From Microcoleus sp036704825 (GTDB taxonomy: Bacteria > Cyanobacteriota > Cyanobacteriia > Cyanobacteriales > Microcoleaceae), in assembly GCA_036704825.1 (NCBI GenBank), contig JAUBSN010000041.1, positions 1 through 64,000 on the forward strand: a stretch of 64,000 bases of DNA. The letters are read 5' to 3'. Shown piece after piece: positions 23,465 through 32,523 of the stretch. Made by a program: the position numbers and the translations under genes. How positions within the stretch are numbered: position 1 is the stretch's first letter; each line of letters opens with the position of its first letter. The notes under the pieces are model-generated. The model did not search any database. It worked only from the letters and a program-made list of their open reading frames with translations, and had not been told where the DNA came from.

Positions 23465-25240
23465 ATGTTATTATTTACCCACGGTCAGTCCAAGAATAGC
23501 AAGGTAGACCAAAAGCACTATGCTCACAAAAATTTGTTACAAACTTCAACTATTAATATAAGTGGGCTAAAGGCAGAATACAATCATTTGCGCCTCGGTC
23601 AAAAGATTAGCTATGGCTATGCTTTAGCTATTGGCATAGCGATTTTGGGAACTGGTGCGGGACTGAGATTGGGAGACTACTTTCGCAAGCAAGCTTTAGT
23701 TCAGGTGAATGTTGCCCAAGAGCAGCAGCAAATGCTGCAAAATTTGCAAAAAACGGTATTTGAAGCCCGATCGCACGCGGCGAGACTGCCAGTCGTTTTG
23801 GGAAACACTGTGGAGCTCAAATACGAACACGATCGGTTTTTCGGGCAAATCACTCAGGCGAAAATCCTGATTTCAGAAATTGAATCTTTCGCACGAGAAC
23901 ATCCTAACAGACTAGCAACAGAAGAGGCAGCATTGCACGCTCTCTTGAAGAAATCTGCCCTCGTCATTGATTACTACGCTCAGCTAATTAAATTGCAGTT
24001 AAAAGAAGCGGATGTTTGGAACTTGCCATCTAACAGCATTGAGTCGGCACAGCTACAAATGTTGAGGATTAGCAGCGGCCAAGAGGCGATCGTACTAGAT
24101 CGCCTTGCTCAAAGTTTAAGTGACCTAATTTCTACGGTAGAAATTCACAAACAGGAAGGAATCCAAGCATTAGAAGAAGCTGGAAGTTTGCGAAACCGAA
24201 TTATTCTCGGGAGTATGCTAATTTCAGCACTCATCGCCGCCGCGCTGGCGGACAAAACCAGCCGCGCGATCGCCCAACCCCTCGAAACCCTTACTAATGT
24301 CGCTCAGCAAGTTGCTCGCGAATCGAATTTTAACCTGCAAGTACCAGTCACAACAGACGACGAAATCGGAGTTTTAGGGGCCTCTTTCAATCAATTGATT
24401 CAGCGAGTTAGCGAGTATACAAAAGAACTAAAACAAACTCAATCCCTCTTAATTCAGACCGAAAAAATGTCATCTCTCGGTCAAATGGTTGCAGGGATAG
24501 CCCACGAAATCAACAATCCCGTCAACTTCATCGGCGGCAACATTGATTATGCCAATCAATACATCGAAGATTTGGCAGGTTTGGTAACTCTCTATCAAGA
24601 ATATTATCCCAACCCACCAGATGCCATTCTAGAGCGCATCGAAGACATTGAACTCGAATTTCTCAGAGAAGATTTACCAAAAACCCTCTCTTCGATGAAA
24701 ATGGGAGCCGAGCGCATTCGCGAAATTGTCGTATCCATGCGGAATTTTTCGCGATCGGACGACGGAAAAATGAAATCAGCAGACATTCACGAAGGAATTG
24801 ATAGCACCCTCGTAATTCTCAATCACCGGCTCAAACAAGGTATTCAAGTTATTAAACAATACGGCAAGTTGCCTGCGGTTGAGTGCTATCTGGCCCAACT
24901 CAATCAAGTATTTATGAACGTGATCTGCAATGCAATAGATGCGCTGGAGGAGGTGAAAAAGGAAGACAAAGGCTATTCGCCAACCATTTGGATCGGCACG
25001 GAAATTACGGCCGACAATACTGTCACGGTCAAGATTCGGGATAACGGGCCGGGAATTGCGTCCGCCTGCGCCCAACAGATATTTGACCCATTTTTTACTA
25101 CAAAGTCCATTGGCAAAGGTACTGGATTGGGATTGGCTATTTCCTATCAAATCCTTGCCAAACATCACGGCAAAATTGAGGTAAATTCTCAAATAGGACA
25201 GGGCACGGAATTTGTGATTACTTTGCCAGTTGCTGCCTAA
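23465..25240 (+). CDS. membrane sensor histidine kinase (HAMP, HisKA, HATPase)
   Basis: 591 aa. Membrane segments at about 48-68 and 243-262 frame a periplasmic sensor region of about 175 residues with no recognised fold. HAMP at about 263-318 is followed by a short coiled coil and HisKA with the phospho-acceptor His in MVAGIAHEINNPVNFIGGNI (about 347). The ATPase part shows N box NQVFMNVICNAIDALEE, G1 RDNGPGIA and G2 KSIGKGTGLGLAISYQI. This is the cyanobacterial AHEINNP subclass. No response regulator lies nearby, so the partner is elsewhere. Upstream GGGAGGAACTTCCC before ATG 23465 gives a strong ribosome-binding site within a short palindrome. Confidence 0.92.
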   Translation: MLLFTHGQSKNSKVDQKHYAHKNLLQTSTINISGLKAEYNHLRLGQKISYGYALAIGIAILGTGAGLRLGDYFRKQALVQVNVAQEQQQMLQNLQKTVFEARSHAARLPVVLGNTVELKYEHDRFFGQITQAKILISEIESFAREHPNRLATEEAALHALLKKSALVIDYYAQLIKLQLKEADVWNLPSNSIESAQLQMLRISSGQEAIVLDRLAQSLSDLISTVEIHKQEGIQALEEAGSLRNRIILGSMLISALIAAALADKTSRAIAQPLETLTNVAQQVARESNFNLQVPVTTDDEIGVLGASFNQLIQRVSEYTKELKQTQSLLIQTEKMSSLGQMVAGIAHEINNPVNFIGGNIDYANQYIEDLAGLVTLYQEYYPNPPDAILERIEDIELEFLREDLPKTLSSMKMGAERIREIVVSMRNFSRSDDGKMKSADIHEGIDSTLVILNHRLKQGIQVIKQYGKLPAVECYLAQLNQVFMNVICNAIDALEEVKKEDKGYSPTIWIGTEITADNTVTVKIRDNGPGIASACAQQIFDPFFTTKSIGKGTGLGLAISYQILAKHHGKIEVNSQIGQGTEFVITLPVAA

Positions 25241-25241
25241 T

Positions 25242-25265
25242 AAGCTGTTACGAATCTAGATGGTA
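25242..25265. repeat. solitary arm of the ATAAGCTGTT element
   Basis: ATAAGCTGTTACGAATCTAG followed by ATGG matches the 24-bp terminal repeat of the elements at 36181-36285 and 51075-51204. No second arm was found nearby, so this is a partial copy just after the histidine kinase stop. Confidence 0.5.
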
Positions 25266-25453
25266 TTTTTGGGCGGACTCTCCCGCCCACCCCACAATAA
25301 TTTCATCAAACTTGACTGTAAAATTTAGATCGGCCTCAGTTTACAACGCGGGGCGACTTCGTTATTGTTTGCGGGGACGATCGCACTTGCCGTTCGCGAT
25401 GATGGCAAGCCAGCGGGGGCGATCGCTTGCAAGGTATAATTCCGAAATTTTTA

Positions 25454-25474
25454 TGGGGGCGGAGGGACTTGAAA
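25454..25474 (-). pseudogene. duplicated 3' end of tRNA-Leu
   Basis: ATGGGGGCGGAGGGACTTGAA (20 of these bases plus one) repeats exactly the region at 25569-25589, which is the 3' acceptor and T-arm of the intact tRNA-Leu 115 bp away. The copy then diverges and shows no complete cloverleaf. It resembles an attachment-site remnant or a decayed tRNA. Confidence 0.65.
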
Positions 25475-25569
25475 TACTCGACCGCTCTCAAGAGCGAAAA
25501 TTGAGCGGAAAACAGAACTATTGGTGACAATAAATCTGAAACCGTTGACTCGCAAAAGATTGAAATGGA

Positions 25570-25654
25570 TGGGGGCGGAGGGACTTGAACCCACACGACC
25601 GTTTCGGGTCAACGGATTTTAAGTCCGTAGCGTCTACCATTCCGCCACGCCCCC
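25570..25654 (-). tRNA. tRNA-Leu (anticodon UAA), without intron
   Basis: 85 nt with acceptor stem GGGGGCG/CGCCCCC, anticodon stem ACGGA/TCCGT around loop CTTAAAA (anticodon TAA), and a class II variable arm (GACC...GGTC). The T-loop is TTCAAGT, and the T-stem has one T-T mismatch (GTGGG/CCCTC). CCA is not encoded. Many cyanobacteria carry a group I intron inside this anticodon; none is present here. Confidence 0.92.
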
Positions 25655-25849
25655 CTTTGGTCAAGCTGTTGTGGTTTTGAGCCATTAACAACAACAGCCT
25701 TTTATTCTACAGCCAAAACCCCAATTTACGCAACCCCTAATCAAAAAATTCCCAAAAGTCGCGCTGCATCTCCCCAAGCGGTACAATAGTTAACCAGCTA
25801 ACGGAGCGTGTCAACCGATACCGTGTTATTTTTCCCCTAAAGCAAATCT

Positions 25850-26065
25850 ATGTATATTACCTTACTGCTTTACGCCGTCTTGGCAGGAACCTACCTCCTG
25901 GTAGTACCCGCGGCTACCTACGCTTACCTGAACAGCCGCTGGTACGTGGCTACCTCTGTTGAGCGCGGCTTCATGTACTTCTTGATGTTCTTCTTCTTCC
26001 CAGGAATGTTTCTCCTAGCTCCATTTTTGAATTTTCGGCCGAAACGGCGGCAGATAGAAGCCTAA
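25850..26065 (+). CDS. ndhL: NAD(P)H-quinone oxidoreductase subunit L
   Basis: 71 aa with two membrane helices (about 3-25 and 42-62). Sequence MYITLLLYAVLAGTYLLVVP then PAATYAYLNSRWYVATSVER is characteristic of NdhL, an oxygenic-phototroph-specific subunit of the thylakoid NDH-1 complex used in respiration and cyclic electron flow. It is followed with no gap by the DUF3007 gene and then trpA, a gene order I know from other cyanobacteria. Its upstream region is the gap after tRNA-Leu. Confidence 0.96.
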   Translation: MYITLLLYAVLAGTYLLVVPAATYAYLNSRWYVATSVERGFMYFLMFFFFPGMFLLAPFLNFRPKRRQIEA

Positions 26066-26371
26066 ATGCGACGTATTGACGTAATTGGAATCAGTATCGG
26101 CTTTTTTGCCGCAGGTGGGTTTATATACTTGCTGCTGCAATTGGCCGGACTCGACAGCATGAATGCAGGGATTTGGAGTCAGTTGTTTTTGGTCGCCGGC
26201 TTGATTGGCTGGCTGGTGACTTATTTATTTCGAGCACTGACTCAAAATATGACCTACAGTCAGCAATTGCAAGACTACAAAGAAGCTGTCTTGCAGAAGC
26301 AACTGGATGAACTCACTCCTGAAGAATTAGCCAAACTTCAAGCGGAAATTGAGCAGGAAAAAGATAATTAG
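26066..26371 (+). CDS. DUF3007 membrane protein
   Basis: 101 aa. Two membrane helices (about 5-27 and 38-58) then a soluble charged helix (YSQQLQDYKEAVLQKQLDEL, TPEELAKLQAEIEQEKDN). Matches the cyanobacterial/plastid DUF3007 family. The ATG directly follows the ndhL stop codon, so the two are translationally linked. A link to NDH-1 or thylakoid membranes is inferred from this pairing only. Confidence 0.9.
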   Translation: MRRIDVIGISIGFFAAGGFIYLLLQLAGLDSMNAGIWSQLFLVAGLIGWLVTYLFRALTQNMTYSQQLQDYKEAVLQKQLDELTPEELAKLQAEIEQEKDN

Positions 26372-26379
26372 TCAATATC

Positions 26380-26674
26380 CTGAGTTCTCAGTCATTAGTT
26401 ATTAGTGAGTTATTAGTGATTAGTTATTAGCAAGAAACTATGAACTAATGGCTGGGAATAACAACTCATCAATAGTAATATTGACTGCAAACTAATGACT
26501 GATGACTGATATCACGTTCCCTAAAATAAGCGCGATAGGTTTGTAGTGAGGACTTCAGTCCGAGGGAGTTTGATGAGGAAGGAATTCCTCACTACAAACT
26601 AATTTGATTGCGATCGATCGAGGGGAAATCCTATGTATGATGACTGATAACCAATGACTGATGACTAATAACTA
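26380..26674. repeat. intergenic heptamer and palindromic repeats before trpA
   Basis: TTAGTTATTAGTGAG-type and AATGACTGATGACT-type heptamer tracts fill 26390-26515 and 26640-26675. Between them GTTTGTAGTGAGG (26539-26551) and its complement CCTCACTACAAAC (26587-26599) form a hairpin element. No gene seen. trpA begins immediately after the second tract. Confidence 0.75.
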
Positions 26675-27472
26675 ATGACTATTTCTAATTGTTTTGAAAC
26701 GTTACGCAAGAACCACCAATGTGCATTGATTCCTTTTATTACTGCTGGCGACCCCGACTTGGAGACAACGGCTAAAGCACTGCAAATTTTGGATGATAGC
26801 GGTGCAGATGCGATCGAGCTTGGCGTTCCCTATTCTGACCCGCTAGCTGACGGGCCGGTGATTCAAGCAGCCGCTACAAGGGCTCTACAGCGGGGGACCC
26901 GGTTAGATCCGGTGCTGGAAATGGTAGCGAAAGTTAGTCCGAATTTGCGATCGCCGATCGTTCTCTTCACATACTACAATCCGATTTTGTACCGAGGTCT
27001 AGAAACCTTCTTGCAGCAAATCAAAAGTGCTGGAGTTCAGGGATTGGTTGTACCAGACTTGCCCTTAGAAGAAGCAGACAGTCTCATCCAACCTGCCAAC
27101 AAATTAGGGATTGAACTAACATTATTAGTTGCGCCTACAAGCCCTAAAAGTCGCATAGAAGCCATCGCTCGCCAGTCTCAAGGATTTATTTACCTAGTCA
27201 GCGTGACGGGGGTGACGGGAGTGCGGGAAGGCTTAGAAACGAGAGCAAAAGAATTGCTGCAAGAACTTCGCGCCGTCACCGACAAACCCATCGGCGTCGG
27301 GTTTGGTATATCGCAACCCGAACACGCTCGCCAAGTGAAAGAATGGGGTGCAGATGCTGCGATTGTTGGTAGTGCTTTTGTCCAACGCTTGGCTCAAGGA
27401 ACTCCAGAACAGGGTTTAGAAGCGATAGGCGAATTCTGCAAGAGTTTAAAAACAGCGATTCAAAATGCTTAG
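26675..27472 (+). CDS. trpA: tryptophan synthase alpha subunit
   Basis: Cleaves indole-3-glycerol phosphate to indole and glyceraldehyde 3-phosphate in the tryptophan synthase complex. 265 aa, normal length. Catalytic Glu is in ADAIELGVPYSDPLADGPVI (about 50) and Asp in GLVVPDLPLEEAD. The phosphate-binding region VGFGISQPEHARQVKEWGAD and AAIVGSAFVQRL is intact. It stands alone, as trp genes are dispersed in cyanobacteria. A clear terminator follows at 27578. Confidence 0.96.
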   Translation: MTISNCFETLRKNHQCALIPFITAGDPDLETTAKALQILDDSGADAIELGVPYSDPLADGPVIQAAATRALQRGTRLDPVLEMVAKVSPNLRSPIVLFTYYNPILYRGLETFLQQIKSAGVQGLVVPDLPLEEADSLIQPANKLGIELTLLVAPTSPKSRIEAIARQSQGFIYLVSVTGVTGVREGLETRAKELLQELRAVTDKPIGVGFGISQPEHARQVKEWGADAAIVGSAFVQRLAQGTPEQGLEAIGEFCKSLKTAIQNA

Positions 27473-27577
27473 CCACTGTACAGATACTTTCACCCATTAG
27501 ACAGATGTGTGCGATCGCGATGTGCGGCGACAATTGCGATTAAAGACCTTGTTGTACTTGAGATCGTACACCATCTT

Positions 27578-27608
27578 CCTTCTAGTTCCTGACTAGAAGG
27601 TTTTTTTT
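27578..27608 (+). terminator. intrinsic terminator after trpA
   Basis: Perfect 8-bp stem CCTTCTAG (27578-27585) and CTAGAAGG (27593-27600), with a 7-nt loop and eight T directly after. It lies about 105 bp downstream of trpA. Confidence 0.9.
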
Positions 27609-27924
27609 AAGCCGAAAACGCAAAACATTTCAACATACTGCGCGCACGGAGAATCAAACAGCCATTTAGGGAAACGACATTTCCGTGTCGGGCGCGCGGT
27701 GTGCCGACTTTGAATAATTTCTAGAATATCGAATATTGTCCATTCCTTTGTCCTTTTTCCTTTTACTATAACTTGAGGAATGTAACTTGGGATAGATGAA
27801 AAGCTCCTGTTTCTATTCGTATACTTAAAAAAGTGTTTAAGTGCCTAATTTGGTAATTTGTAATGCTAGCCATCTACAGAACCGCTAGGCATTTGAGCAT
27901 CTCACAATAGAAAGGATCATTTTT

Positions 27925-28572
27925 ATGAAGAGACTAACTGCATTTCTGAAAAAAATTCGAGCTGTACAAATTTTAACAGTGTTTCTGGCTGGCATTTTAG
28001 TATTAGCGAGCACTGCCTGCAGTCGCCCTGATGTAACGGCAGGAAAAACTGATGTAACGGCAGGAAAAACTGATGTTATCGCAGGAAGAACTGCCGACCA
28101 AGTTAGAGAAGAAGTGCCGAGTGGGGCTGTAACTTCCGAATACAAAGGCGGCATGAACGAGTACAGCGATGTCGATCCCAGAAACCAAAAGCTGACATCA
28201 GTAGAAGCAAAAGCTGAGCTTCTGAAAGAGCAAGCGCAGCACCGGATCGACACTAAATCTAGCAACAATGTAGGGGAAAACGTGCGGCGGGTAGCGGACG
28301 ACGCGCCTGACAAACTCGACCAAATTGGGGAAAAGGTGAAGGAAGATGCTCGCACGGCTGAGCGCAAAGCTGATGACTTTGGCGACAAAACCAAACAAGG
28401 CTTTGCTAATCTTAAAGAAAACACTCGCGAAGGCTTGAAGGGAGCAAAAGATATTGTTAAAGAAGCCGCGCAGGGAGCAAAAGAAAGAGCAGCAGAAGGT
28501 ACTGAGTCTCTGAGATATAATACCAGCGGCGGCCAAGAAAATATCAATGATGCAGCACGAGATGCAAGATAG
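27925..28572 (+). CDS. lipoprotein with helical LEA-like tail, probably shortened by stop codons
   Basis: 215 aa. Signal peptide with lipobox LVLASTAC (Cys at about 32), then a three-fold direct repeat DVTAGKT/DVTAGKT/DVIAGRT. A charged helical region follows with 11-residue-like periodicity (EKVKEDARTAERKADDFGDK, GFANLKENTREGLKGAKDIV), similar to YtxH/LEA-like stress proteins. ATG at 27925 has AAAGGAT upstream. The frame ends at a TAG, but the same frame continues in protein-like sequence to 28671, broken by that TAG and one more. Function unknown; envelope stress is a guess from composition. Confidence 0.75.
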   Translation: MKRLTAFLKKIRAVQILTVFLAGILVLASTACSRPDVTAGKTDVTAGKTDVIAGRTADQVREEVPSGAVTSEYKGGMNEYSDVDPRNQKLTSVEAKAELLKEQAQHRIDTKSSNNVGENVRRVADDAPDKLDQIGEKVKEDARTAERKADDFGDKTKQGFANLKENTREGLKGAKDIVKEAAQGAKERAAEGTESLRYNTSGGQENINDAARDAR

Positions 28573-28671
28573 AACGCTGAAGATGCCTCGGACAATATTT
28601 GCTAGAAAGTGAATCGAGATATTGACAGAACTCAACGAGGGGCAGAAAGAGCGACAGACGCGATCGACTAA
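28573..28671 (+). pseudogene. decayed C-terminal tail of the lipoprotein gene
   Basis: Directly in frame after the TAG at 28570-28572 the sequence reads NAEDASDNIC, then TAG (28603-28605), then KVNRDIDRTQRGAERATDAI and D before TAA (28669-28671). Replacing both TAG by CAG (Gln) and TGC by CGC (Arg) gives a smooth helical tail. All three changes are C-to-T. Confidence 0.6.
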
Positions 28672-28704
28672 TCTCAAATAACGCTGTTTCCTTTTCTGGA
28701 AGCT

Positions 28705-28740
28705 AAATTCCGACAGGGGTTTTAATCACTGTCGGAATTT
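28705..28740 (+). terminator. hairpin after lipoprotein gene
   Basis: AAATTCCGACAG (28705-28716) and its exact complement CTGTCGGAATTT (28729-28740) form a 12-bp stem with a 12-nt loop. No strong T-run follows, so it is a probable but not certain terminator. From 28741 to 29240 nothing further is supported. Confidence 0.55.
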
Positions 28741-29240
28741 AGTAAATTTCATCTTCTGAAGACGACTGCATATTACTATTTGATTCGGTTTTAACCCCCG
28801 GGAGGGCTATTAGCCAGGAAGTATAGCGCAGCGAGGGTTTCAGCAGAATGAAACTGTCCTGTCCTTTCTTGGGGGGGGACTGGAGTGCTGCTGATTTCAC
28901 TACGGATTATTTATAATTTCTATAGATTGTATTTTGACTTTTTAAGGTACTAAATTTTTGATCGGTACCCGATTCTTTGGCGATCGAGCTATATTAAATT
29001 CAATTAATTACGCATTGTATTTCTCAAGACACGATTATGCCGTGTTATTACGGTATTTCGCGTTCATTGTTACCGCATTTGAGATTAACCGTAGAAACTT
29101 GTACGTAAGTAACAGGCTCGAATCCCGATCGCCAAAGTATAAAATCTTGTTCGTTCACAGATAATTGGAATTTTTGACCGACAGATCGAAAATTATGCTC
29201 TTTATGCCCTAAGATAGATACACTAAGTTTTGTCAAGTAA

Positions 29241-29582
29241 ATGTCGGGGTTGAGGTCAGCCGATATGGACGCAATAGTAGATGCACTAGATTTGAGAGTG
29301 TTAGTGCCGGGATATCGCCCGATCGCGCAATTGTACACCGATTCTCGATCGGCGGTCGATCGGTTTTTGCGCGAGAAAGACCGACAGCCCGCCACTAACA
29401 TTCTCAAACCTACGTCGTTGTGGCGGATGATTTCCGGTGGGCGGTGCTGCCAAAATACGATAAAGTTGCATCAGCCGTCGTTAATTGCATCGGTCGAAAT
29501 AGTTCTCAAGCGCACAGACATTCTCGACGAGATCGAACGGTACCCTGTTATTTATAAATATATGAAACATCAGAATATTTGA
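29241..29582 (+). CDS. hypothetical protein, doubtful
   Basis: An ATG-started frame of 113 aa, with an inner ATG at 29265 (MDAIVDALDLRVLVPGYRPI). Composition is protein-like: AQLYTDSRSAVDRFLREKDR, then ILDEIERYPVIYKYMKHQNI at the end. No family was recognised. A competing frame lies on the other strand (29048-29407). It is retained because the residue pattern here is the more regular. Confidence 0.3.
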   Translation: MSGLRSADMDAIVDALDLRVLVPGYRPIAQLYTDSRSAVDRFLREKDRQPATNILKPTSLWRMISGGRCCQNTIKLHQPSLIASVEIVLKRTDILDEIERYPVIYKYMKHQNI

Positions 29583-29725
29583 ATCGATCTTGACTTTTAC
29601 CTGCCAGATGGAGGCCGATAAATTTTAGCAAAAATAGGGGACGGATTCGGGATATCTTCGAGCCGTAATCCGCATTCAACCGACAGGGAAATGGAAGCAA
29701 ACCTTATCGTGGGAATTATGTTTCA

Positions 29726-32125
29726 ATGCTAATAACGATGATGCACGACTTTTACGATGCGCTGGCACATTTGGAAATCTATGCAGGTGCCGCACCGACG
29801 GAGCGCCAACAAATCCTTGAGCGCGTTGGGGCCAGTCAGAAAAAACTCAAAGAATTCGCGCACCATACCCCGATCAATTACCAACACAAGTTGGATCTGG
29901 TTGAGGCAGAATTGCTCCGCGTTTTGGGGCAGACAGCAGAAGCAATGGAACTGTACGATCGAGCTATTACCGGAGCTAAAGCTAACGAATATTTGAATGA
30001 AGAAGCTCTTGCCTGCGAACTCACTGCTAAGTTTTACCTGTCATTGGGAAGAGAAAAAATTGCGCGAGTCTACATGATAGATGCCTATGATTGCTATGTC
30101 CGCTGGGGAGATAAAACCAAAATTGACGACTTAGAAAAACGCTATCCTCAATTGTTAAAACAGATTTTTGAAGCAGCAAAACTCCCAGCAAATCCATTAG
30201 CTAATTGTCCAACACCGGCTGGGCAAAATCAATCGCTTCATCCATCCATTCATCCGTCTGTTTCAGCTAGCGTCTCAGATTTGGGAAATTTTTCAAGTCT
30301 GCTAAAAGCTTGTCAAGCCCTCTATAGTGAAATTCAGCTCGATCGACTGATTGCCAAACTGATGCAACTGGCGGTGACAAATACAGGATCGGACAAAGCA
30401 GCGCTGATTTTGCCAAACGGCAATCAATGGGAAATCGCTGCTGCAAGCGCGATCGACAATTATGGAGTCGATCGGGCGATCGACTTATCATCCGCAACAC
30501 TCGATGAAAACAGCGAGCTCTTGCCCCTCAAAATTGTTGACTGCGTTAAAAACTTGTTGAAACCTGTGATTGTGCGGGACATCTCTCAAAAATGTGATTG
30601 GGATTCCGACTCCTACATCCTCAAATACGAACCGCAGAGCGTGTTGTGTTGGCCGATTCTCGATCGAGGCAACTTAGTCGGCATTTTGTATCTGGAAAAT
30701 CGGTTAACCGCAGGAGTTTTTACCCGCGATCGCCTGCAACTTCTCAATCTGCTGTGTTCCCAGGCAGCCATCTGTTTGCAAAATGCTCTGCTATATCAAA
30801 AATCTCAGGATTACTGCCGACAATTAGAGCGATCGCTAGCAAAATTCAGTCGAACCGAAACTCAGCTTGCCGATCAGAAACAAATGCTCCAAGCGATTAT
30901 TGATGTCGCTCCGATTTGGATTTGGATGATTAATCCCAGCGGTAAAGTACAGTTTTTGAACAAAACCTTTTCTCAAAATATGGGAGTGCCCGTGAGCGAT
31001 TTCCTAGCTGTCGATCATTACAAAGATATCATGGGAGAGCAGGCAGCGGGCTGTCTGCTTTCAGATGCCGCCTGCCTTGCCCAAGATTTGCCGCATTACT
31101 CCAGCGAAAATCTCAGATTTATTGACGGTAAACTACACTATTTAGAAGTCACGAAAGTGCAGCTAAAAAATTGCCAGGGTGAGACGATCGGGATTATTGG
31201 TTTAGGTGTTGATGCCACCGATCGCAAGCGAGCAGCGGAACTTTTGCAAGAGCAAAACCAACAGCTAGAACAAACTTTAAAAGATTTACAGCAAGCGCAA
31301 CTGCAACTCGTTCAAAACGAAAAAATGTCGGCTTTGGGCAATTTAGTCGCCGGAGTCGCCCACGAAATTAACAATCCGATAGGGTTTATTTCTGGCAATT
31401 TAAGCGAAGGTAAAAAAAGTTTGGAAGATGTTATCGAACACTTAGAATTGTATCGCTCCGGTGCATCGCCATTGGAAATAGCCGACCACGCCCGAGAGAT
31501 AGACCTCGATTATCTTTTGGAAGATTTACCGAAGATGGTTGATTCAATGCAACTCGGGTGCGATCGCATTTGCAGCATCAGCAACAGTTTGCGTACCTTC
31601 TCCCGAGGCGACAAAAACTACAAAGTTCCTTTTAATATTCACGAAGGCATTGATAGCGCTATTTTAATTTTGAAACACCGCCTCAAAGCAAACGAACACC
31701 GCCCGCAGATCGAAGTGATAACTAAATACGGCAATCTCCCTAAAATCGAATGCTTTCCCGGTCAATTAAATCAAGTTTTCATGAACCTGCTTGCCAATGC
31801 GATCGATGCCTTAGAAGAGTCAAATACAGGACGCAGTTTTAGCGAAATTGCCACCAATCCCAACCGCATCAAAATTTGCACTGAGGTAATGGGCGAAGAG
31901 TACGTTAAAATTAAAATTGCTGATAACGGCATCGGGATGAAACAGGAAGTTAAAGAGCAGATTTTCGACCATTTGTTCACGACGAAAGGTGTCGGCAAAG
32001 GAACTGGATTGGGGTTGGCAATTGTCCACCAGATTGCGGTAGAAAAACATGGCGGAAGCATTGAGGTGGATGCGGAGCCAGGAATTGGCACTGAGTTTGC
32101 GATCGTTTTGCCTGTGAAGGGATAA
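29726..32125 (+). CDS. sensor histidine kinase (GAF, PAS, HisKA, HATPase) derived from a larger trifunctional kinase
   Basis: 799 aa, no membrane segment. Residues 1-150 (FYDALAHLEIYAGAAPTERQ, ELYDRAITGAKANEYLNEEA, YDCYVRWGDKTKIDDLEKRY) match the linker that follows the AAA/TPR part in cyanobacterial Ser/Thr kinase-ATPase-histidine kinase giants. The kinase and ATPase parts are absent: upstream in-frame stop at 29666. GAF lies at about 200-360, PAS at about 385-500, and HisKA with His in NLVAGVAHEINNPIGFISGN at about 545. Then come N box NQVFMNLLANAIDALEE, G1 ADNGIGM and G2 GVGKGTGLGLAIVHQI. It looks like a viable stand-alone cytoplasmic kinase made by N-terminal loss. The start ATG 29726 is the first in frame; MMHDF five codons on is an alternative. 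Confidence 0.88.
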   Translation: MLITMMHDFYDALAHLEIYAGAAPTERQQILERVGASQKKLKEFAHHTPINYQHKLDLVEAELLRVLGQTAEAMELYDRAITGAKANEYLNEEALACELTAKFYLSLGREKIARVYMIDAYDCYVRWGDKTKIDDLEKRYPQLLKQIFEAAKLPANPLANCPTPAGQNQSLHPSIHPSVSASVSDLGNFSSLLKACQALYSEIQLDRLIAKLMQLAVTNTGSDKAALILPNGNQWEIAAASAIDNYGVDRAIDLSSATLDENSELLPLKIVDCVKNLLKPVIVRDISQKCDWDSDSYILKYEPQSVLCWPILDRGNLVGILYLENRLTAGVFTRDRLQLLNLLCSQAAICLQNALLYQKSQDYCRQLERSLAKFSRTETQLADQKQMLQAIIDVAPIWIWMINPSGKVQFLNKTFSQNMGVPVSDFLAVDHYKDIMGEQAAGCLLSDAACLAQDLPHYSSENLRFIDGKLHYLEVTKVQLKNCQGETIGIIGLGVDATDRKRAAELLQEQNQQLEQTLKDLQQAQLQLVQNEKMSALGNLVAGVAHEINNPIGFISGNLSEGKKSLEDVIEHLELYRSGASPLEIADHAREIDLDYLLEDLPKMVDSMQLGCDRICSISNSLRTFSRGDKNYKVPFNIHEGIDSAILILKHRLKANEHRPQIEVITKYGNLPKIECFPGQLNQVFMNLLANAIDALEESNTGRSFSEIATNPNRIKICTEVMGEEYVKIKIADNGIGMKQEVKEQIFDHLFTTKGVGKGTGLGLAIVHQIAVEKHGGSIEVDAEPGIGTEFAIVLPVKG

Positions 32126-32128
32126 ATT

Positions 32129-32335
32129 TTAATTAAGATTCAATGTTTTTTGGGCGATCGCGTAATAAGATATACTGACTTTGATTCGGATATTTTGTTT
32201 AAAGCCCTGGGATAACTCTTTTAAAGTAGCATCATTTTTTTGACCGAGCAGTTGTTCGATCGCATCAATTTTTCCCATCAACATTGAGGAAAATCCGCCA
32301 GCGTGAGAAAGGGGAGCTAGACTTTTTACTTTTCC
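32129..32335 (-). pseudogene. remnant of an IS630-like transposase
   Basis: On the minus strand an open stretch of 68 codons ends at TAA 32129. It reads SMLMGKIDAIEQLLGQKNDA, TLKELSQGFKQNIRIKVSIS and ends YYAIAQKTLNLN. The pattern 'DATLkEL...gi.VS.s.i.r.L..L' is that of the helix-turn-helix region of IS630-type transposases. No catalytic DDE part follows. It lies between the histidine kinase and the CHAT gene. Confidence 0.4.
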
Positions 32336-32523
32336 CTAGCGAATGAGCGAGTTTTTGAACCAAGCTTTGAGCTACTTTAAAAGGTTATCAGTTGCTCGCC
32401 CTTATGAAAGAGGATTGCTGTGTGCGATCCCAAAACGCTAATAAACTTTACTGAGTGTATCTCATGCGGTTGATAACCGCTATATGGGATCGAGTGATTT
32501 ATCTGACGGAGGAAGTAAAAGCG

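Noticed and set aside
27885..28595. Minus-strand frame of 236 codons over the lipoprotein gene
   Set aside because: Ser/Ala/Phe-rich complement of a charged helical protein; the plus strand has a lipobox and a ribosome-binding site.
29048..29407. Minus-strand frame of 119 codons before the second histidine kinase
   Set aside because: No ribosome-binding site or domain; competes with an equally weak plus-strand frame.
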